NCBI GenBank assembly: GCA_015039465.1
Contig: MU130358.1
Location: 457,655 to 521,654 of the forward strand
Origin: Phlegmacium glaucopus
Taxonomy: Eukaryota; Basidiomycota; Agaricomycetes; Agaricales; Cortinariaceae
Length of the DNA stretch: 64,000 nt
Direction: 5' to 3'
Shown here: one piece after another, positions 38,335 to 50,353 of the stretch
Layout of the letters: the number at the start of each line of letters is the position of its first letter
How positions within the stretch are numbered: the first letter of the stretch is position 1
The notes under the pieces: model-generated
Told to the model about the DNA's origin: nothing
Seen by the model: only the letters and a program-made list of their open reading frames with translations
Databases searched by the model: none
Made by a program: the position numbers and the translations under genes

Positions 38335-40690
38335 AAATAAAGATTGTCGTGGGTATAGATTGCTGGCAAAATCTCTAAGGTCATAATATACCTGTGTGTT
38401 CTTTTTTAAGGGTATACAAGAATGGAAAATACTTATTATCCATTTTCAAAGTTTTTATTCAATATCTATCGCAAATCATGGTATCAAGAAAGTAATTCCA
38501 CACATCGAAAAGTGAAGGAAAATCCTTTGAGCTATAATTTCTGCAGGAAGACTTTGTCATGAAAATCTATAGTGCTGTCAAAATTTAAGACACAATATGT
38601 TAACTGTAAGATATTCTGTCTTGACGAAAACTATGGCAAAGTTTCCATAACATTATGTAGCAAATTAAAGCAGCTTCCCCCCAAGGTCCTCGTCCTCTCC
38701 AGTCCTCTTCATCACTCTCTTCTACTTCTGAGTCAATTACATACCCATAGTCCTCTCCTTCCGCATCCCCTGCCAAGTCCTCCAAGTTGTCGCCATGGTT
38801 TTCATCTTCCAGAGAGTCGTCATCAACGGGATTGGTTGACAAGTTCCGGCTTGAGAGCGATAAGGTCATGTGATTCTTGATTTGAACTCAGATTGAACTC
38901 AGATTCCTCACTTCCCCGTTTACCACCACTTGTACATCGACTAACACTCTTGGAACTCTGAACTCGTGTCCAGCCGCTCTGGCGATGAGACTCAGGCTGA
39001 AGAGGGCCACCCAAAGCAAAAAAGCTGATTTATTGACAGCCTGGAATCACACTCTCGGAGGCGTAAAAGGTGCGCTTGATTTCTACCTGTTTAACTCAGA
39101 ACAAGTCTTGTTGCTTATTACCACTATATGAACTGCCCAATGGATCCCTATAAAAATTTGTTGGATTCTATACCAGAAGCCAAGATGCTTTCGTCAACTA
39201 CAGTCTTGTTTTGGATGCTGCGATGTCATTTGAGCTCGAGGAGTTTGGAGATCTCACCGAGGAACGTGTGTATCAATTTTTATCCTTCGTGTGTGGTATC
39301 GCACATTATTTGTATATTAGATTCCTTCACGAAAGCCGCAAGCAACCCGAGGTCTATGGCGCCCTTCGTAAAGCCCTCTCTCAAATCTCCAAGGACCTTT
39401 CAGACCCCCAAAAAGAGCCAGAGGAGCTTGAGGGGTTTCCGAAACCAGTAAATTCTTTTGTTCTCTACTCGAGAGACCAGTTTTCAGCGCGCATATATTT
39501 ATGATTATAGCTTGATGCAGCTGTGATGGCTGCCTGAGGAGCCGACATCTCAACACTACGTGAGGCAGGACTCGAGTCACCACTCTCCTCGTCATGCTCA
39601 AGGTTCCCCTCATCACGATCAAAAGGTTTTCTCGTCATGATCAAGGCTCCTCTTGTTGAATTCCGCTTTTGCTGTCTCCGCTGTCCCACAATCACGGCAG
39701 GCAATATGACTAATGAACATGTTTTCGCGAAACGTGTTTGCCTCGCTTCTTGTTTGATAGATACCATGTAACCAATACTACGCTCAATTGATCTGCTTTG
39801 CGCCCAAAGCTCCTGTGTGTTGCGTGTGTGGTTATATAGCTTTCTAGGCCTTTGGTTGCTTGATGAACTTATGACAGCCAGCAAAACTTTACCTACTATT
39901 TAATGCTGGTCAAAGTTAGTATGGCTATATATTGTCCCAAAAGTTAACTAGGTATTAAATGTTTCAAAATCTCTTGGTAGAATCCTACGAAAAATTAACA
40001 ATTCATTGTTTCGATGTCATCTATAAGATAGTTATAGTAGGTCGGGAACTTTTCCTGCGTTTCTTGCTATATTGACAATATTTTGCAAACTAACGTCTGG
40101 TCAGGTTTGCTGATGAGTAAGTCAATTTTATTTTTGGTCCTTCATCATGACATTAAACTATCATTAATATACATAAGACCAATATCATGGCAGAGATGAT
40201 TTATTGACCAAAAAAAAAGAGAAAGAAAAAAAATGCCAACCACTAGTCAGAGAGTGATACTTCATAGTTTTTAAATGTTTCCCTTATTTATTTAAATATT
40301 ATTTCTTTGTAATGAATAAAAGTTAAAAGTGAACCGTCAGCAAGGTAATTTTTTGATGAAATTGACTGCTAGTATAGTAGTGTGATGGTAACTCATTAGT
40401 CAGAACTCTTTTTTTATACCACTACCCTTCGCCCCACTCTCCAGATGTTTCCACTGATCCTTCCTTTCTTGAGCGCCCTTATTCCTCCTGTGACTGTGAG
40501 TGCCGTAGATTGAATTTTGCATGACTTTTTTAGTACTTATTGTACTCTCCGAAGTCTTCTTCCATAATATTGGGAGGTGTGTGACAGCTGTGATCTTGTT
40601 ATAGGATATTTAGAAGGGTTTGTTGATGCAGGGGACAAGGTGGTGATGAATCTGGGATTGTGCTGCGTGCCAACAGCATCCAAAAGGTCT
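38335..40690. other. AT-rich region, only unrecognised ORF fragments
   Basis: Contains an acidic minus-strand frame of 89 codons (38869-38600, DSEVEESDEED), a 97-codon plus frame (39211-39504) and a 139-codon minus frame (39884-39465). None shows a domain I know, and 39905-40640 has no coding signal at all. Confidence 0.35.
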
Positions 40691-40694
40691 TCTC

Positions 40695-41180
40695 ATGTTC
40701 AACCACCTGGGATGCCATGAGGTAGTCTTCCAATGGGCTGCCATGGGTACACCCTGGGGTGCCAGCACTGACAAATCAACAGCTCCCCTTCAGGGTAAGG
40801 TGATGACAGTAATATCCTGCCACCCTCAACATGTGCTGACTAAGGTCATTGTGGTAAAGTGGCCTGAACTAGACCAAGGTTCTGGCAGGGGTGGAGGACT
40901 GTACACTCCCCCACATACTCCACCAGAATCCAGTGGACTTCATTGGACTCCACTGGACTCCACCGGACTCCAGTCCAGGATTTTTCAGTGTGACATGGGC
41001 CAAACCCGTTGTCGCGCACCAATACTGATTGGTAGCGTGAGAACAAAGCTTAAAAGTCGCCATCATGAAAATAAGCGGACTTTGAATTTGCTTACCTATT
41101 TTGGAAGCGGCCCTGAATCGCGTTCCTGGTCAACAAAACCATTCGTTCAACGATAACCTCCTCATCGCTCATCATATCCT
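40695..41180. repeat. short GGACTCCA-type tandem repeat region
   Basis: Around 40920-40980 four to five imperfect copies of a TGGACTCCAC-like 10-bp unit occur. Open frames crossing it on both strands (for example 40695-41156 plus) are not convincing genes. Confidence 0.5.
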
Positions 41181-41182
41181 CA

Positions 41183-41620
41183 ATGTCTTCCACTATGCTA
41201 TCCATCATTTACACCATTGACATGCTCCTTAACATCTACCATCCATTCGTTCCTTGGCTAGCGATTCAACAAAGCGATCACTCTACTATTCGCATCGGTC
41301 ATTGGCTCGCATTTGATCGCATCTATGGCCCATCAATTCAAGAACGGCCCGTTTATGGATGCATCAGCTACATCTCCCATTATGTCAAAGGCTTTGTCAT
41401 CGTTGTTGTGGCTATGGACCCACAAGTCTTCTCCTCAGCTATCTATCTTGCCATACCTCGCTCCTGGATCGCACTCAGTCCCCCATCCTCACTCATCTAC
41501 CTCTTATCTTATCATTCACTGCCAAAACCATCATTCACGCGGTACCTGAAGCCTTCCCACCCTCTTTATGACAATTTAGGAAGTCCAGGAGGATCACGAC
41601 TAAGCAGGAATTGCAGATGA
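41183..41620 (+). CDS. unidentified 145-codon ORF
   Basis: A plus-strand frame beginning MSSTMLSIIYTIDML with a Pro/Ser-rich end. It has two hydrophobic stretches but no recognised motif. It sits between repeats and may be a chance frame or part of an LTR-element flank. Confidence 0.2.
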   Translation: MSSTMLSIIYTIDMLLNIYHPFVPWLAIQQSDHSTIRIGHWLAFDRIYGPSIQERPVYGCISYISHYVKGFVIVVVAMDPQVFSSAIYLAIPRSWIALSPPSSLIYLLSYHSLPKPSFTRYLKPSHPLYDNLGSPGGSRLSRNCR

Positions 41621-41648
41621 ATCAGCAGCAGAGGATTATTCTCGCAGT

Positions 41649-42330
41649 GTGTCAAGTGTTATCAAGGCTGCGCGACATGGGACCATGGGCAAGTAGTGTT
41701 TTCTCAGGAACAAGGCTGCGCCTTTCAAGTGTTGACTCAGGACCTTTCACATTTTTGACATGACCACACGCCTATGGAGTTGATATATTTTTGCTATTGG
41801 ACTATGTACACTGCCTTCTTTTCTTTTCTCTCGCACTTTGACACTTTACAGATTTTTTTACTGTTCCTTTTCTTTTCCATTGTTCTTTTCTTCTCGCAGC
41901 TGTTGTCTCTTTATCTTTCTTCCTTTGACCGCGCGTACTTTGTTTCTTTTTATTGTTTTACATAGCCTCATCCTTAGGTATAAATACTGCTCTTTTGTAC
42001 CAGGATAGGTAGTTCAGTTCAATTCATTCTTACCCCCCACTTTCATCATCTCAGTGGAATTCCAGTGAATTCCTCCCTTAAGTTCGCTTTTCTTGCCCCT
42101 TACTGTCAATCTATCCCCTATCCCTCAACCGCTATAGTCTTACTGAAGACTCTCTCTTGCTCATCCTCATCCTCGTCTTATACCTCATTCATCTTCCAAG
42201 ACCTTCATCCTCCTCCTTCTCTTCTCTATTCTTTCCCCTTACCTCTGTGTGTTAAAAGTCAAGGTTATACCTTCCCTAAACGAACAACAGGGAGTCTCTT
42301 GACCTAAGGTCTGGTCCACTGCTCTCTGGT
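41649..42330 (+). repeat. possible 5' LTR/leader of the gag-protease element
   Basis: The stretch starts TGTCAAGTGTTATCAAGG, has a TATAAATA box at about 41980 and a long pyrimidine-rich leader before the gag ATG at 42542, as expected for a retrotransposon promoter region. I found no matching copy after the element, so the LTR call is inference. Confidence 0.35.
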
Positions 42331-42541
42331 TGGTGTTTATATACAACAACAACAACGATTTATATCAGCCCTTCGCGAGGGAGGGTTATTCAGACTTCTA
42401 TCACACTTCTACTCTTATCAAATCATCTCTGGTATCGTCCCAGAATCACTCCTCCAACTCAATCTCTTCATCTAAATCCTATATCAATCACTCTCTCCAC
42501 CAACAAACGTTCAATTAAATCTCCCTCTCACATCCTTTACC

Positions 42542-45500
42542 ATGACTACCCCCAATCCTCGAGTTCCTGCAGAAATGCCAATCCCTCATCAATCTACCGC
42601 TCCTAAATTCAAAGGTCACTGGTCTGAAGTGACTGACTTCCTCCAACAATGCGATCAATTATTCAGCTTCTATAACGTCTCAACTGATTCTGATAAATGT
42701 CGATTCATGCATTCTTACTGTGATCGTACTACACGTGAAATTGTCGAAGGACTTCCCCCATTTATCAACAAAGACTGGCCGAAGCTCAAGGCTCTCATTA
42801 TGAAGGTCTTTGATGCTGAACTTGCTGATCAGAAATTCACAATCTTCGATCTTCATCAATTTTCCCTTCGTGCTTGTTCCCTTCCATTAAACTCCCTCGA
42901 CACCTTCAGAGATTACATGCGACAATATATGCGTATTGCTGGATGGCTTCTTGGTCAGCAGAAGATAGACAAGATGGAATACAATCCGAGTCGCTGCTTC
43001 TGGCTTGGAATTGATACAAACATTCGTCCCTCCATTGAAGCCAAGATGCATCTCAAGAACAGCGGCCTTGATCCTTCTGCTCCTTTTGAATTTGACGACG
43101 TTGTTGCTGCTGCAGAAATGGTCTTCAAGCGTGATCGATTTGATTTTGGAGTCTTTGATAAACCTAAATCCACTCCATCCAATTCTATCTATCCTTGAGA
43201 CGAAGAAGAATTCACTATGTCTAACCTCAAGAAGCTTCTTCAGACTATCTCTTCTGGCAACCCTCCTGCTGATCGTCAACCCCTTGATCCCATTCAATCT
43301 CGCAATATCTACAACAATCTTGAGAAAGAAGGCATCAGAGCTCAGAAGACAGATGAAGTTGATTCCTTAATCAAGCAGATGTCGCGACTCACCATTCAAG
43401 ACCCCAACTATGCTGTCTATTATTTTCGCATCATGAAACTTGATCCTGATATTGGCAAGCTTATCGCACCTCCATCGATGGGAAATTCATCTTCCAGACT
43501 TCCTACCACCATGTCTACCCCAGCAAATCGACCTTTCCCACCTCGTCCTCAGATAAACCCCAACAACAAGATGCTCTGCTTCGGATGCTTTGAAGAGGGC
43601 CATGGTGTTAATCGTTGTGTTATCTTGGGAGATCTAGCAAGCAATGGAGTGATAATGCGAAATGATGTTGGGAGATGGATAATGAAGGATGGCAGGCCTA
43701 TCTTCAGGAACCCCAATGAGTCCCTTGTCGATGCAATTAAACGACTCGCTGCTCCAGTTATGACAACCAACCTTGCTACTGCTGAACGACGATTGGATCA
43801 CTCAGTCCACTCCTATCCTAGCTGTCAATCGCAGTGAGAAGACCACTAAAGCTGCTCGCAAAGAAGTCTTTGACGGAATCACAGTTCCAACATCGGATCA
43901 AGTCAAGGCAAAGCGGATAATAGAGGCAAAGGAGAAAGCAAAGAAGGACGCCCAAGCAATCAGGCCTGGCCCCATTAATCCCCCCAGAGCTCCACCTGTC
44001 GTCCCACCTGCAACCGCACAGCCTAGAGTCCCTGTCTTCGATCCCTCCAATGACGATCACATTATGGAAGATGTTACTGTACCGCCTTCTAAAGTTCCTG
44101 TCAAGAAAGCCACTGCCCCACTCCCACGATCTTCTGCTGTCTCACGTCATGTTGATCCCATCTTCGTCTTAAACAAAGTCCTTAATACAGAAATGACTTT
44201 ACCTGTGGGAGAATTACTTGGAGTCTCCAAAGAAGTTTCTACTCGCTTAACCGATCTTCTCAAAGTCACTCGTTCCATTGGACCGGTTCCTTCCCATGTC
44301 AATACTGTCAACACGGCAATCATTTCCGATGACTTGGATTCTGACTCGGATGACTCATGTGAAGATATTTACATCCCCCCAGTTCTTCTGCTGCGCGAAC
44401 AATCTCCACTTATTCAAGTCTTGGTCACCTGTAACAGAAAGTCTATCATGGCTATTATTGACACTGGAGCCACCCAGAATGTTTGCAGTACCCGAGTCTG
44501 GCAAGAACAAATCAATCTTCCTATGGACAACAAGGCAATGATCAGGATGCACGATGTTCATGGCAATACATCCCAGATGAAAGGTTTGGTCAAGAATGTC
44601 CCAATCAACTTTGGAAGCGTTACCACTTGGGCCAATGTTTATGTCTCTGATCAAGTTCACTTTGACCTTCTCTTGGGCCGACCTTGGTTCCGTGACAACC
44701 TTGTTGACTTGACTGAGCGCAAAGAAGGCACTTACGTTTCTTTCCATGATCCGGACGATCCCTCTCGTACTCTTGAATTCATGGCTACCCCAGATGCTGG
44801 ATTTGCTGAAGGATTCCTTTCAACTTCCTTATTGGCTTCCGCTGATCCCCCATCAACTGCACCCGACGATCCAGAATCTTCCCACACTGTCAACAATCAC
44901 ACAGATCATTCTACCCAGAACGTCTCAGAAGATACATTACATACACAAATCGATCCAGAAATGACACCTGACGATTGGCGAAGAATGCAACTTCTAATTC
45001 AAGAACAATCAGAAGTGGAACGGCATCTAGAAACAATGAACGATCTTATTTATTCCGGATTTACAACTCGATTCCCGTGGGGACATGGTTTCCCATGGGC
45101 ACAAGACTTCTTCCAATCAGAACATTGTATGTTCCTCGGCGGAGTAAAGACAGAAGCCGGTCATAACTATGAAGATTACTTCCTTTTCCAAGCTACTCGA
45201 CGATCTTCTTCTTCTCAAGGCCCACCCCCTTCTGGAGCTGCATTTGTCAGATGGTTCCCACAACAAGGCCCCTGGACCGACTTAAATACTGAGCCGACCG
45301 CGACGAACGAGCATCATGGTTCTCCCTCCTCTCCATCTACCTCTCCTGTAATTCCAGAGAACGAAACCATGCCTAAGCCAACTCAGACACCTGCCTTCAG
45401 CCAAATTCGCTTTATTATGGAAAATCCAGCTGAAAGCGCTTTCCAGTTGTCTCCAATTCAATCATCCCTTCTGTTGACCCCGAATGGTTCTCCACTCCTC

Positions 45501-46229
45501 CTTCCAGCCCATAACCAAGTTACTACCACCCCCGTTACCACTCCATCAGGTTCCCTCGCTCCAGGCATTCCTTCCCTTCAAGAGACCCCATTCTCGCTAG
45601 ATCAAGAGGAAGACCGACCAGACGCTGGACCCGATGCTGAACCTGACGCTGATGATCCTAACAGGGATTTTATGATGCTCGAGGCTACTTCAAACACCAT
45701 CCACAGCGACACCAGCCCCAGATCACCTGATGAAGCCAATCCTTCCAACCTCCATACTGGCCAAAGTCCCCCCCTCGTCGCTACTGAGCCCAGCACAGAA
45801 GCAGAGTCTGAGTCGCGAGTCATCGAGAACACTGCAAACATACTCCTCATGTCTTTCACACCAGACCAACCATCCATAAATTCATTGTTCCTCCTGTCCC
45901 TACCCCGTGCTCTTTCTATTGAACCTGACGAGACATACTGGACCGCAGATGAAGACAATGCTCCAGATTCCCCTTCTTTCATGAATGCCACCGGTCTCTT
46001 GTCAGACGCCTCAGCACCCAACCCTGACCCTCTTTCCTTGCCTACCTCCACTTTACCAGGAGTCACCTGGGGCGAAGGATTCACTGACAACTTTGACAAC
46101 GATCTTTATAATGAAGACTGGTATAGTTCCAAAGATGAATGGGATGCGGCAGTCAAGGCTTTTTCTCCTGCTCCCTTAGAAGATGTCGCACCTTGGTGCC
46201 GCGACACCGGCATTGATAGAGAAAGCTGA
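42542..46229 (+). pseudogene. gag-aspartic protease ORF of a non-autonomous LTR element
   Basis: The gag frame begins at 42542 (APKFKGHWSEVTDFL) and has an in-frame TGA at 43196-43198. It reopens and carries a CCHC zinc knuckle (CFGCFEEGHGVNRC near 43580). Near 43795 the coding moves by one base into the frame 43773-46229. That frame holds a retropepsin-like protease (IIDTGATQNVC near 44455, LLLGRPWF near 44670) and then a long Pro/Ser/Thr-rich acidic tail of about 500 residues. No reverse transcriptase, RNase H or integrase motif follows within the next kilobases. Such an element would depend on enzymes from a related one. The frame change could be a mutation or a natural frameshift; the single in-frame stop suggests partial decay. 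Confidence 0.75.
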
Positions 46230-46539
46230 AGGTACGTCGAAGTATGAAGTGCGAAGAGGAACGAGGGTGCGTTGGATAGTTACAAAGGTCGTAGGAGTGA
46301 TGTGCGAAGGTTATGCGAGGCCTATATCATGTTGTGTGATGTGCGAAGGATGTGCGACAACCGCGAATGAGAGTGCGAGTGAAGTTGGTACCTAGAGGCT
46401 ATATGGATCCTATCACCGCTCTCCATCCACCGTATGTGCTCAGTCCCCTTTCCAACATCTACCTCCACCTCCAGCATCCCACTGCTCAAGCTTCCTATAT
46501 GGCCGGAGCCATGCCCTGCTGGGATTCAACTTGATGGGA

Positions 46540-46862
46540 GATGGAGAGGGAAAGGGAGAGGAGGGGAGGAATACAGCATACAGCAAAGAGGAGGGAGAGA
46601 TTCAGCATTTTAGACGCCGAATCTCTCTCTCTCTCGCTCTTTGATGTGATGGGGGTTGCTGCGATTTGCTGCGATAGCAAATTGTCGTTGCATCTCCATC
46701 CTCCTGCTGTCGTTGAGAGGGGAGGAATACAGCGACAAAGAGAGGGAGAGATTCAGCGTTTTAGACGCCGAATCTCTCCCTCTCGCTCTTTCTTTGACAT
46801 GATGGCGATTAGCTGCGATAGCAAATTGCCGTCACGTCTCCATCTTGCTGTCGTCTTTCTGT
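46540..46862. repeat. two tandem copies with hairpin (about 150 bp each)
   Basis: Two similar blocks (about 46540-46710 and 46715-46862) each contain an AGGGAGAGATTCAGC...GACGCCGAATCTCTC hairpin and end with TGCGATAGCAAATTG. In the second copy the stem (about 46741-46783) is 18 bp with one mismatch and a 7-base loop. No coding signal. Confidence 0.75.
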
Positions 46863-47482
46863 GATCCCTCTGACAGGGATGTGGAAAGGCGACGGGGGCG
46901 ATTGACAGAGGCTGCAATGGGCCTGTCTCTTCCTCCTGCTATGATATCAGACTTTCGACATCAGACTTTCGACGTGGTATTAGGTTTTCGATGTGATATT
47001 CCAAGTAGTAAAATTAAACAATAAAATATTATGCTGGTATTAAGGAAAGATCTAAGGCTATTAAACTGTGTGGAGAGTGGGAGTACTATGGTCTATGGCT
47101 TTCAATCATTATTTTGCCCACTGCTGCCATCCGTCAACTTCCATTTTTTGGGCTGTAAATTCTTGTGAAGTTGGCTTATGCTTTTCCCATCTCGTTGCCC
47201 TTCGAAATATGTGACAGCTTCATCAGAGCTGTATCCAGATTTGATTCTTCCATCGATGCGGTGAATAAAAAAAAAAAGTTTGACCATATCTTGCACGCCT
47301 ACAAAGACTCGGAGTGAGATTTCTACAAATATTAGACAGTTAGTAAAGGTGCATACCTTGGCATCGTTTTGTGGCCTCCAAGAAGGAAACTTCCGCTTGT
47401 GCGTTGTGTGGCTCTCCAAGTTGCCCCATCTTGCATCAACTAATTGCAGGGCAGGTTTTCGGCCAATATCTGGTATGTACGT

Positions 47483-47641
47483 TGATGAGCTTGGTTTTGT
47501 TCTGTACTCGGAATTGAGTAGATACTTAGTTACTGTGACTGTGACATGGAAAAAATAGACTTTACCTTTGACCACTCACACCACACCAGCCCCACGAACT
47601 TTTGTACCTCTGAGGAGCTTACAAGCTTCACATGTGCATCA
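47483..47641 (+). repeat. 159-bp direct repeat, left copy
   Basis: Identical to 48765-48923 except for one base (C/T, eighteen bases before the end). The unit starts TGATG and ends CATCA. Confidence 0.95.
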
Positions 47642-48764
47642 TTCTGGAGCCCACCGCGAGGGGCTGTGTTGTTGGTTGGGCTGTCTTGTCTTTTGTCATC
47701 TTTTTCTCAGTTTTCAGCCAACTGCATGATTTTTAGTGCATCTCACACTCGTTTCAATGCTATTCTAAACCTCTCCAATCCTTCCAGCATCCTTCCCTGG
47801 ACAACATCACCCTTTCCCTGTGATTTTGGCCCATTTTCATCGAAATTCACATGTCATGTCTAGGCCCTACTAGATGTTATCGTTCGATCTTCGTCATTTT
47901 CGCACCAATTTCCGCGCTCTTTTCACAGCTCAATTTGCCTCGTCAGTAGCTTCATTTAGAGCCCTTATGCGCCCACTTTCGTCCATTGGTTCCGAAGATA
48001 TGGAGTTTTGGAGATGGAGACACCCATTTTGTTTCAGAGAGATATCTCAAGACCTGTTGCACGTCGCGCCTTCGTTTTCTGCCGCCTACAAGTACTCAAT
48101 TACACCTTTCCAACGCGTCCAAGATCGTCCGGAACGGTTCAGTTGTTGTTGAGAACGAGCTTCGTCATTGTACCTCTCCTCATCCCATTCTGCACCAGCC
48201 ATATCTCACCCATTTTCATATCGTTTTTCGTCATTCAGCACTCATTTCATATCTACTCTTCGAGCTCTTTCTGGTCGCATCATTTGTTTTCATCCGCGTC
48301 GTCGTCTTCCCTCAGTATTGTCATAATCAGTCATGTTGGCATCATCTGGACATATCTCTCTCAAATCTTTGCCATTTTTCTTCATCAAGGAGTTGTTTTA
48401 GGTTGTTTCCCATTGGTCTATCATGTCATTACCATGCATTGGCCATTCTCAGTCCGCTTTTCCTGGTTATCCCATACACCTCTTATCATTGCTATGCACC
48501 AGTCTTGGAGTTTTGTCTCCCTCATTCTGCCACCACCATCACCATTTTCATTCACTCATTGGGGAGTCAGGAGGACAGTTTAGATGAGTTTATTGCAGGA
48601 TTTAGGGCCTCAGATAGGCCATCCTAGGTATATTTTTGCTTTATTGTTAGTTAAAGGTTCCCCCTTTGTCCCTCAAGCTTGCTGCCGAGCACAGGGAATG
48701 TCTGGATGTTTGGTATGGTTAGGTTGGTGACTGAGGACAGTCACAATCTCAAGTTGGGATGGGA
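47642..48764. mobile_element. 1123-bp insert between 159-bp direct repeats
   Basis: CT-rich sequence with two overlapping plus-strand frames (47986-48627, 213 codons; 48008-48583, 191 codons) that have no recognisable motif. It begins three bases before TGGAGCCCACCGCGAGG and ends GGGATGGGA. Those would suit a primer-binding site and a polypurine tract if the repeats were LTRs. The coding-like flanks argue instead for an insertion with a long target duplication. Confidence 0.5.
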
Positions 48765-48923
48765 TGATGAGCTTGGTTTTGTTCTGTACTCGGAATTGAG
48801 TAGATACTTAGTTACTGTGACTGTGACATGGAAAAAATAGACTTTACCTTTGACCACTCACACCACACCAGCCCCACGAACTTTTGTACCTCTGAGGAGC
48901 TTACAAGTTTCACATGTGCATCA
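48765..48923 (+). repeat. 159-bp direct repeat, right copy
   Basis: Second copy of the unit at 47483-47641, one mismatch. Confidence 0.95.
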
Positions 48924-48990
48924 GCGGCACGGGAGAGGGTGGCAAATGGTGCCCTCTTACAATGAACCTAATGAAAGGAGGCTTTGGAAG

Positions 48991-49435
48991 TACGTCAGTA
49001 AGAGCTTATTAAGTCAAAAAGAAGAAAAAAAAAGGGAATAATACCAAGGTCAAAGTTGCTGGCTTTACACACAGACAGCTAGCAGACAACCGAAGGGAGG
49101 GGAGCGAGGGGAGCGAGCGAGGTTGGAGAAGTCGGGCGTGAGAATGGAGAAGTCTGTTGAGACTTCTCCAACGAGGGCCGAAATTTTGTGAACCGAGTTG
49201 TGAATCGAGTGCTCCAAGTTGTGAATCACGGTCTTCCAAGTTGTGAATCGACTTTCGCATCGGCCAAAAGATGTGAATCGATGGACAAGTCCTGGCAGGG
49301 GACGCCGTTTCACGGTTCACGGTCGGAGCTCGAAAGCATGACCGGTTCACAACACTTCGACTAGGACCCAAGTTGGACCTGAGTAATGACCTCGGTGATT
49401 TCCGGACACGGTCACACCTTCTCGTAGTCACGCTA
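48991..49435. other. no supported gene; small hairpin
   Basis: Contains a 9-bp-stem hairpin at 49146-49169 (GGAGAAGTC...GACTTCTCC) and three GTTGTGAATC direct repeats at 49195-49250. Minus-strand open frames (49455-49009) overlap these and show no domain. Confidence 0.4.
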
Positions 49436-49443
49436 GCACTTAC

Positions 49444-50057
49444 TAGGGTTACCAAAGTTCAGTTCAGTTCAGTTCTTCACCTCCTCAGCCTGAACTGAAC
49501 TGAACTGTTTGCATATGGTCCTGAACTGAACTGAACCATTTAAGAACTGGTTCGAACTGAACTGAACTGAAGAACCATTATAAAATCTGAAATTTTACCT
49601 TTTTCTGAAAATTTATTGTACAAAGACCTTCCTTAGCCCTTAGCCACTTGATTTCCACTCATATATGATCTCAGATCTCCTTTAGAACACAGAAAACCAT
49701 TGTTTTATATTTATTTTCCTAAATAGGCAGTACTGATCTATGCTAATATAATAACATCACATACAAAGTCTGGCCATTACCTCCTTCCTTAGCCATTATT
49801 TCATGCTCAAAAGGACTGCCAAACCATTCCAATGTTCATAAATTACTGAAGGATCACTTTCCATAAAATGTTAAGTCAAAAGAAGAGAATTGCCTGGCCT
49901 TCTAGGACCTAACGGTTCAGCAGTTCAGTTCAGTTCGAACTGCATGAACCATAAATCTCTAAATGCCTGAACTGAACTGAACTGAACTGAATTATCAGTT
50001 CAGTTCAGTTCAGTTCAGGTTCATGAGTCAGTTCTGAACTGAACTTTGGCAACCCTA
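49444..50057. mobile_element. 614-bp hAT-like MITE
   Basis: Terminal inverted repeats TAGGGTTACCAAAGTTCAG (left) and CTGAACTTTGGCAACCCTA (right) bound the element. The identical 8-mer GCACTTAC sits on both sides (49436-49443 and 50058-50065), the target duplication length of hAT transposons. Inside each end are runs of CAGTT/AACTG pentamers (49456-49575 and 49915-50045), typical of subterminal transposase-binding repeats. The middle is AT-rich with no coding capacity, so it is non-autonomous. Confidence 0.92.
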
Positions 50058-50065
50058 GCACTTAC

Positions 50066-50353
50066 ACGTGTTCTCTGTATGCTAAGAAAACAGAGAAAAT
50101 GAAAAGTAATCATTATTTCAGAAAGCAGAAATGTTACATTCAGTACATTCCTTTAACTTAAGAGAATGCATGATGAAAACAAACACCAATACAACACTAT
50201 GCTCCGGAAAGGAGGGATGACGATGATACCAAGCAAGGGGGAAACTAAACCATCCTTGTAGGTATTTAGCTACGTTAAAAGGAAAGACAAACGTTGGAAC
50301 ACACCAATTTTGTAAGAAAGACTAGGACATTTGAGAACGGAATGAAACTCCAT
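50066..50353. other. short intergenic stretch, no gene seen
   Basis: Downstream region of the WD40-kinase gene, AT-rich. The open frame starting at 50294 on the plus strand is antisense to the kinase exons. Confidence 0.5.

Larger units (their letters stand above)
47102..48990 (-). pseudogene. unidentified gene interrupted by a 1123-bp insert
   Basis: Minus-strand coding-like sequence lies on both sides of an insert. Right of it, a possible exon reads RAPFATLSRAADAHVKLV into the 159-bp repeat (VQKFVGLVWCEWSK). Left of it, after a possible intron inside the other repeat copy, the frame continues TKYLLNSEYRTKPSSSTY through WRPQNDAK, and a last segment ends LQPKKWKLTDGSSGQNND at 47102. Because outer flanks on both sides extend the same reading, the repeats look like duplicated host sequence. 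I do not know the protein. Exon joins are tentative. Confidence 0.35.

Noticed and set aside
47483..48923. Confident call of a TRIM-type LTR retrotransposon
   Set aside because: TG..CA ends and PBS/PPT-like edges fit, but no 5-bp target duplication is present and coding-like host sequence extends from both outer sides.
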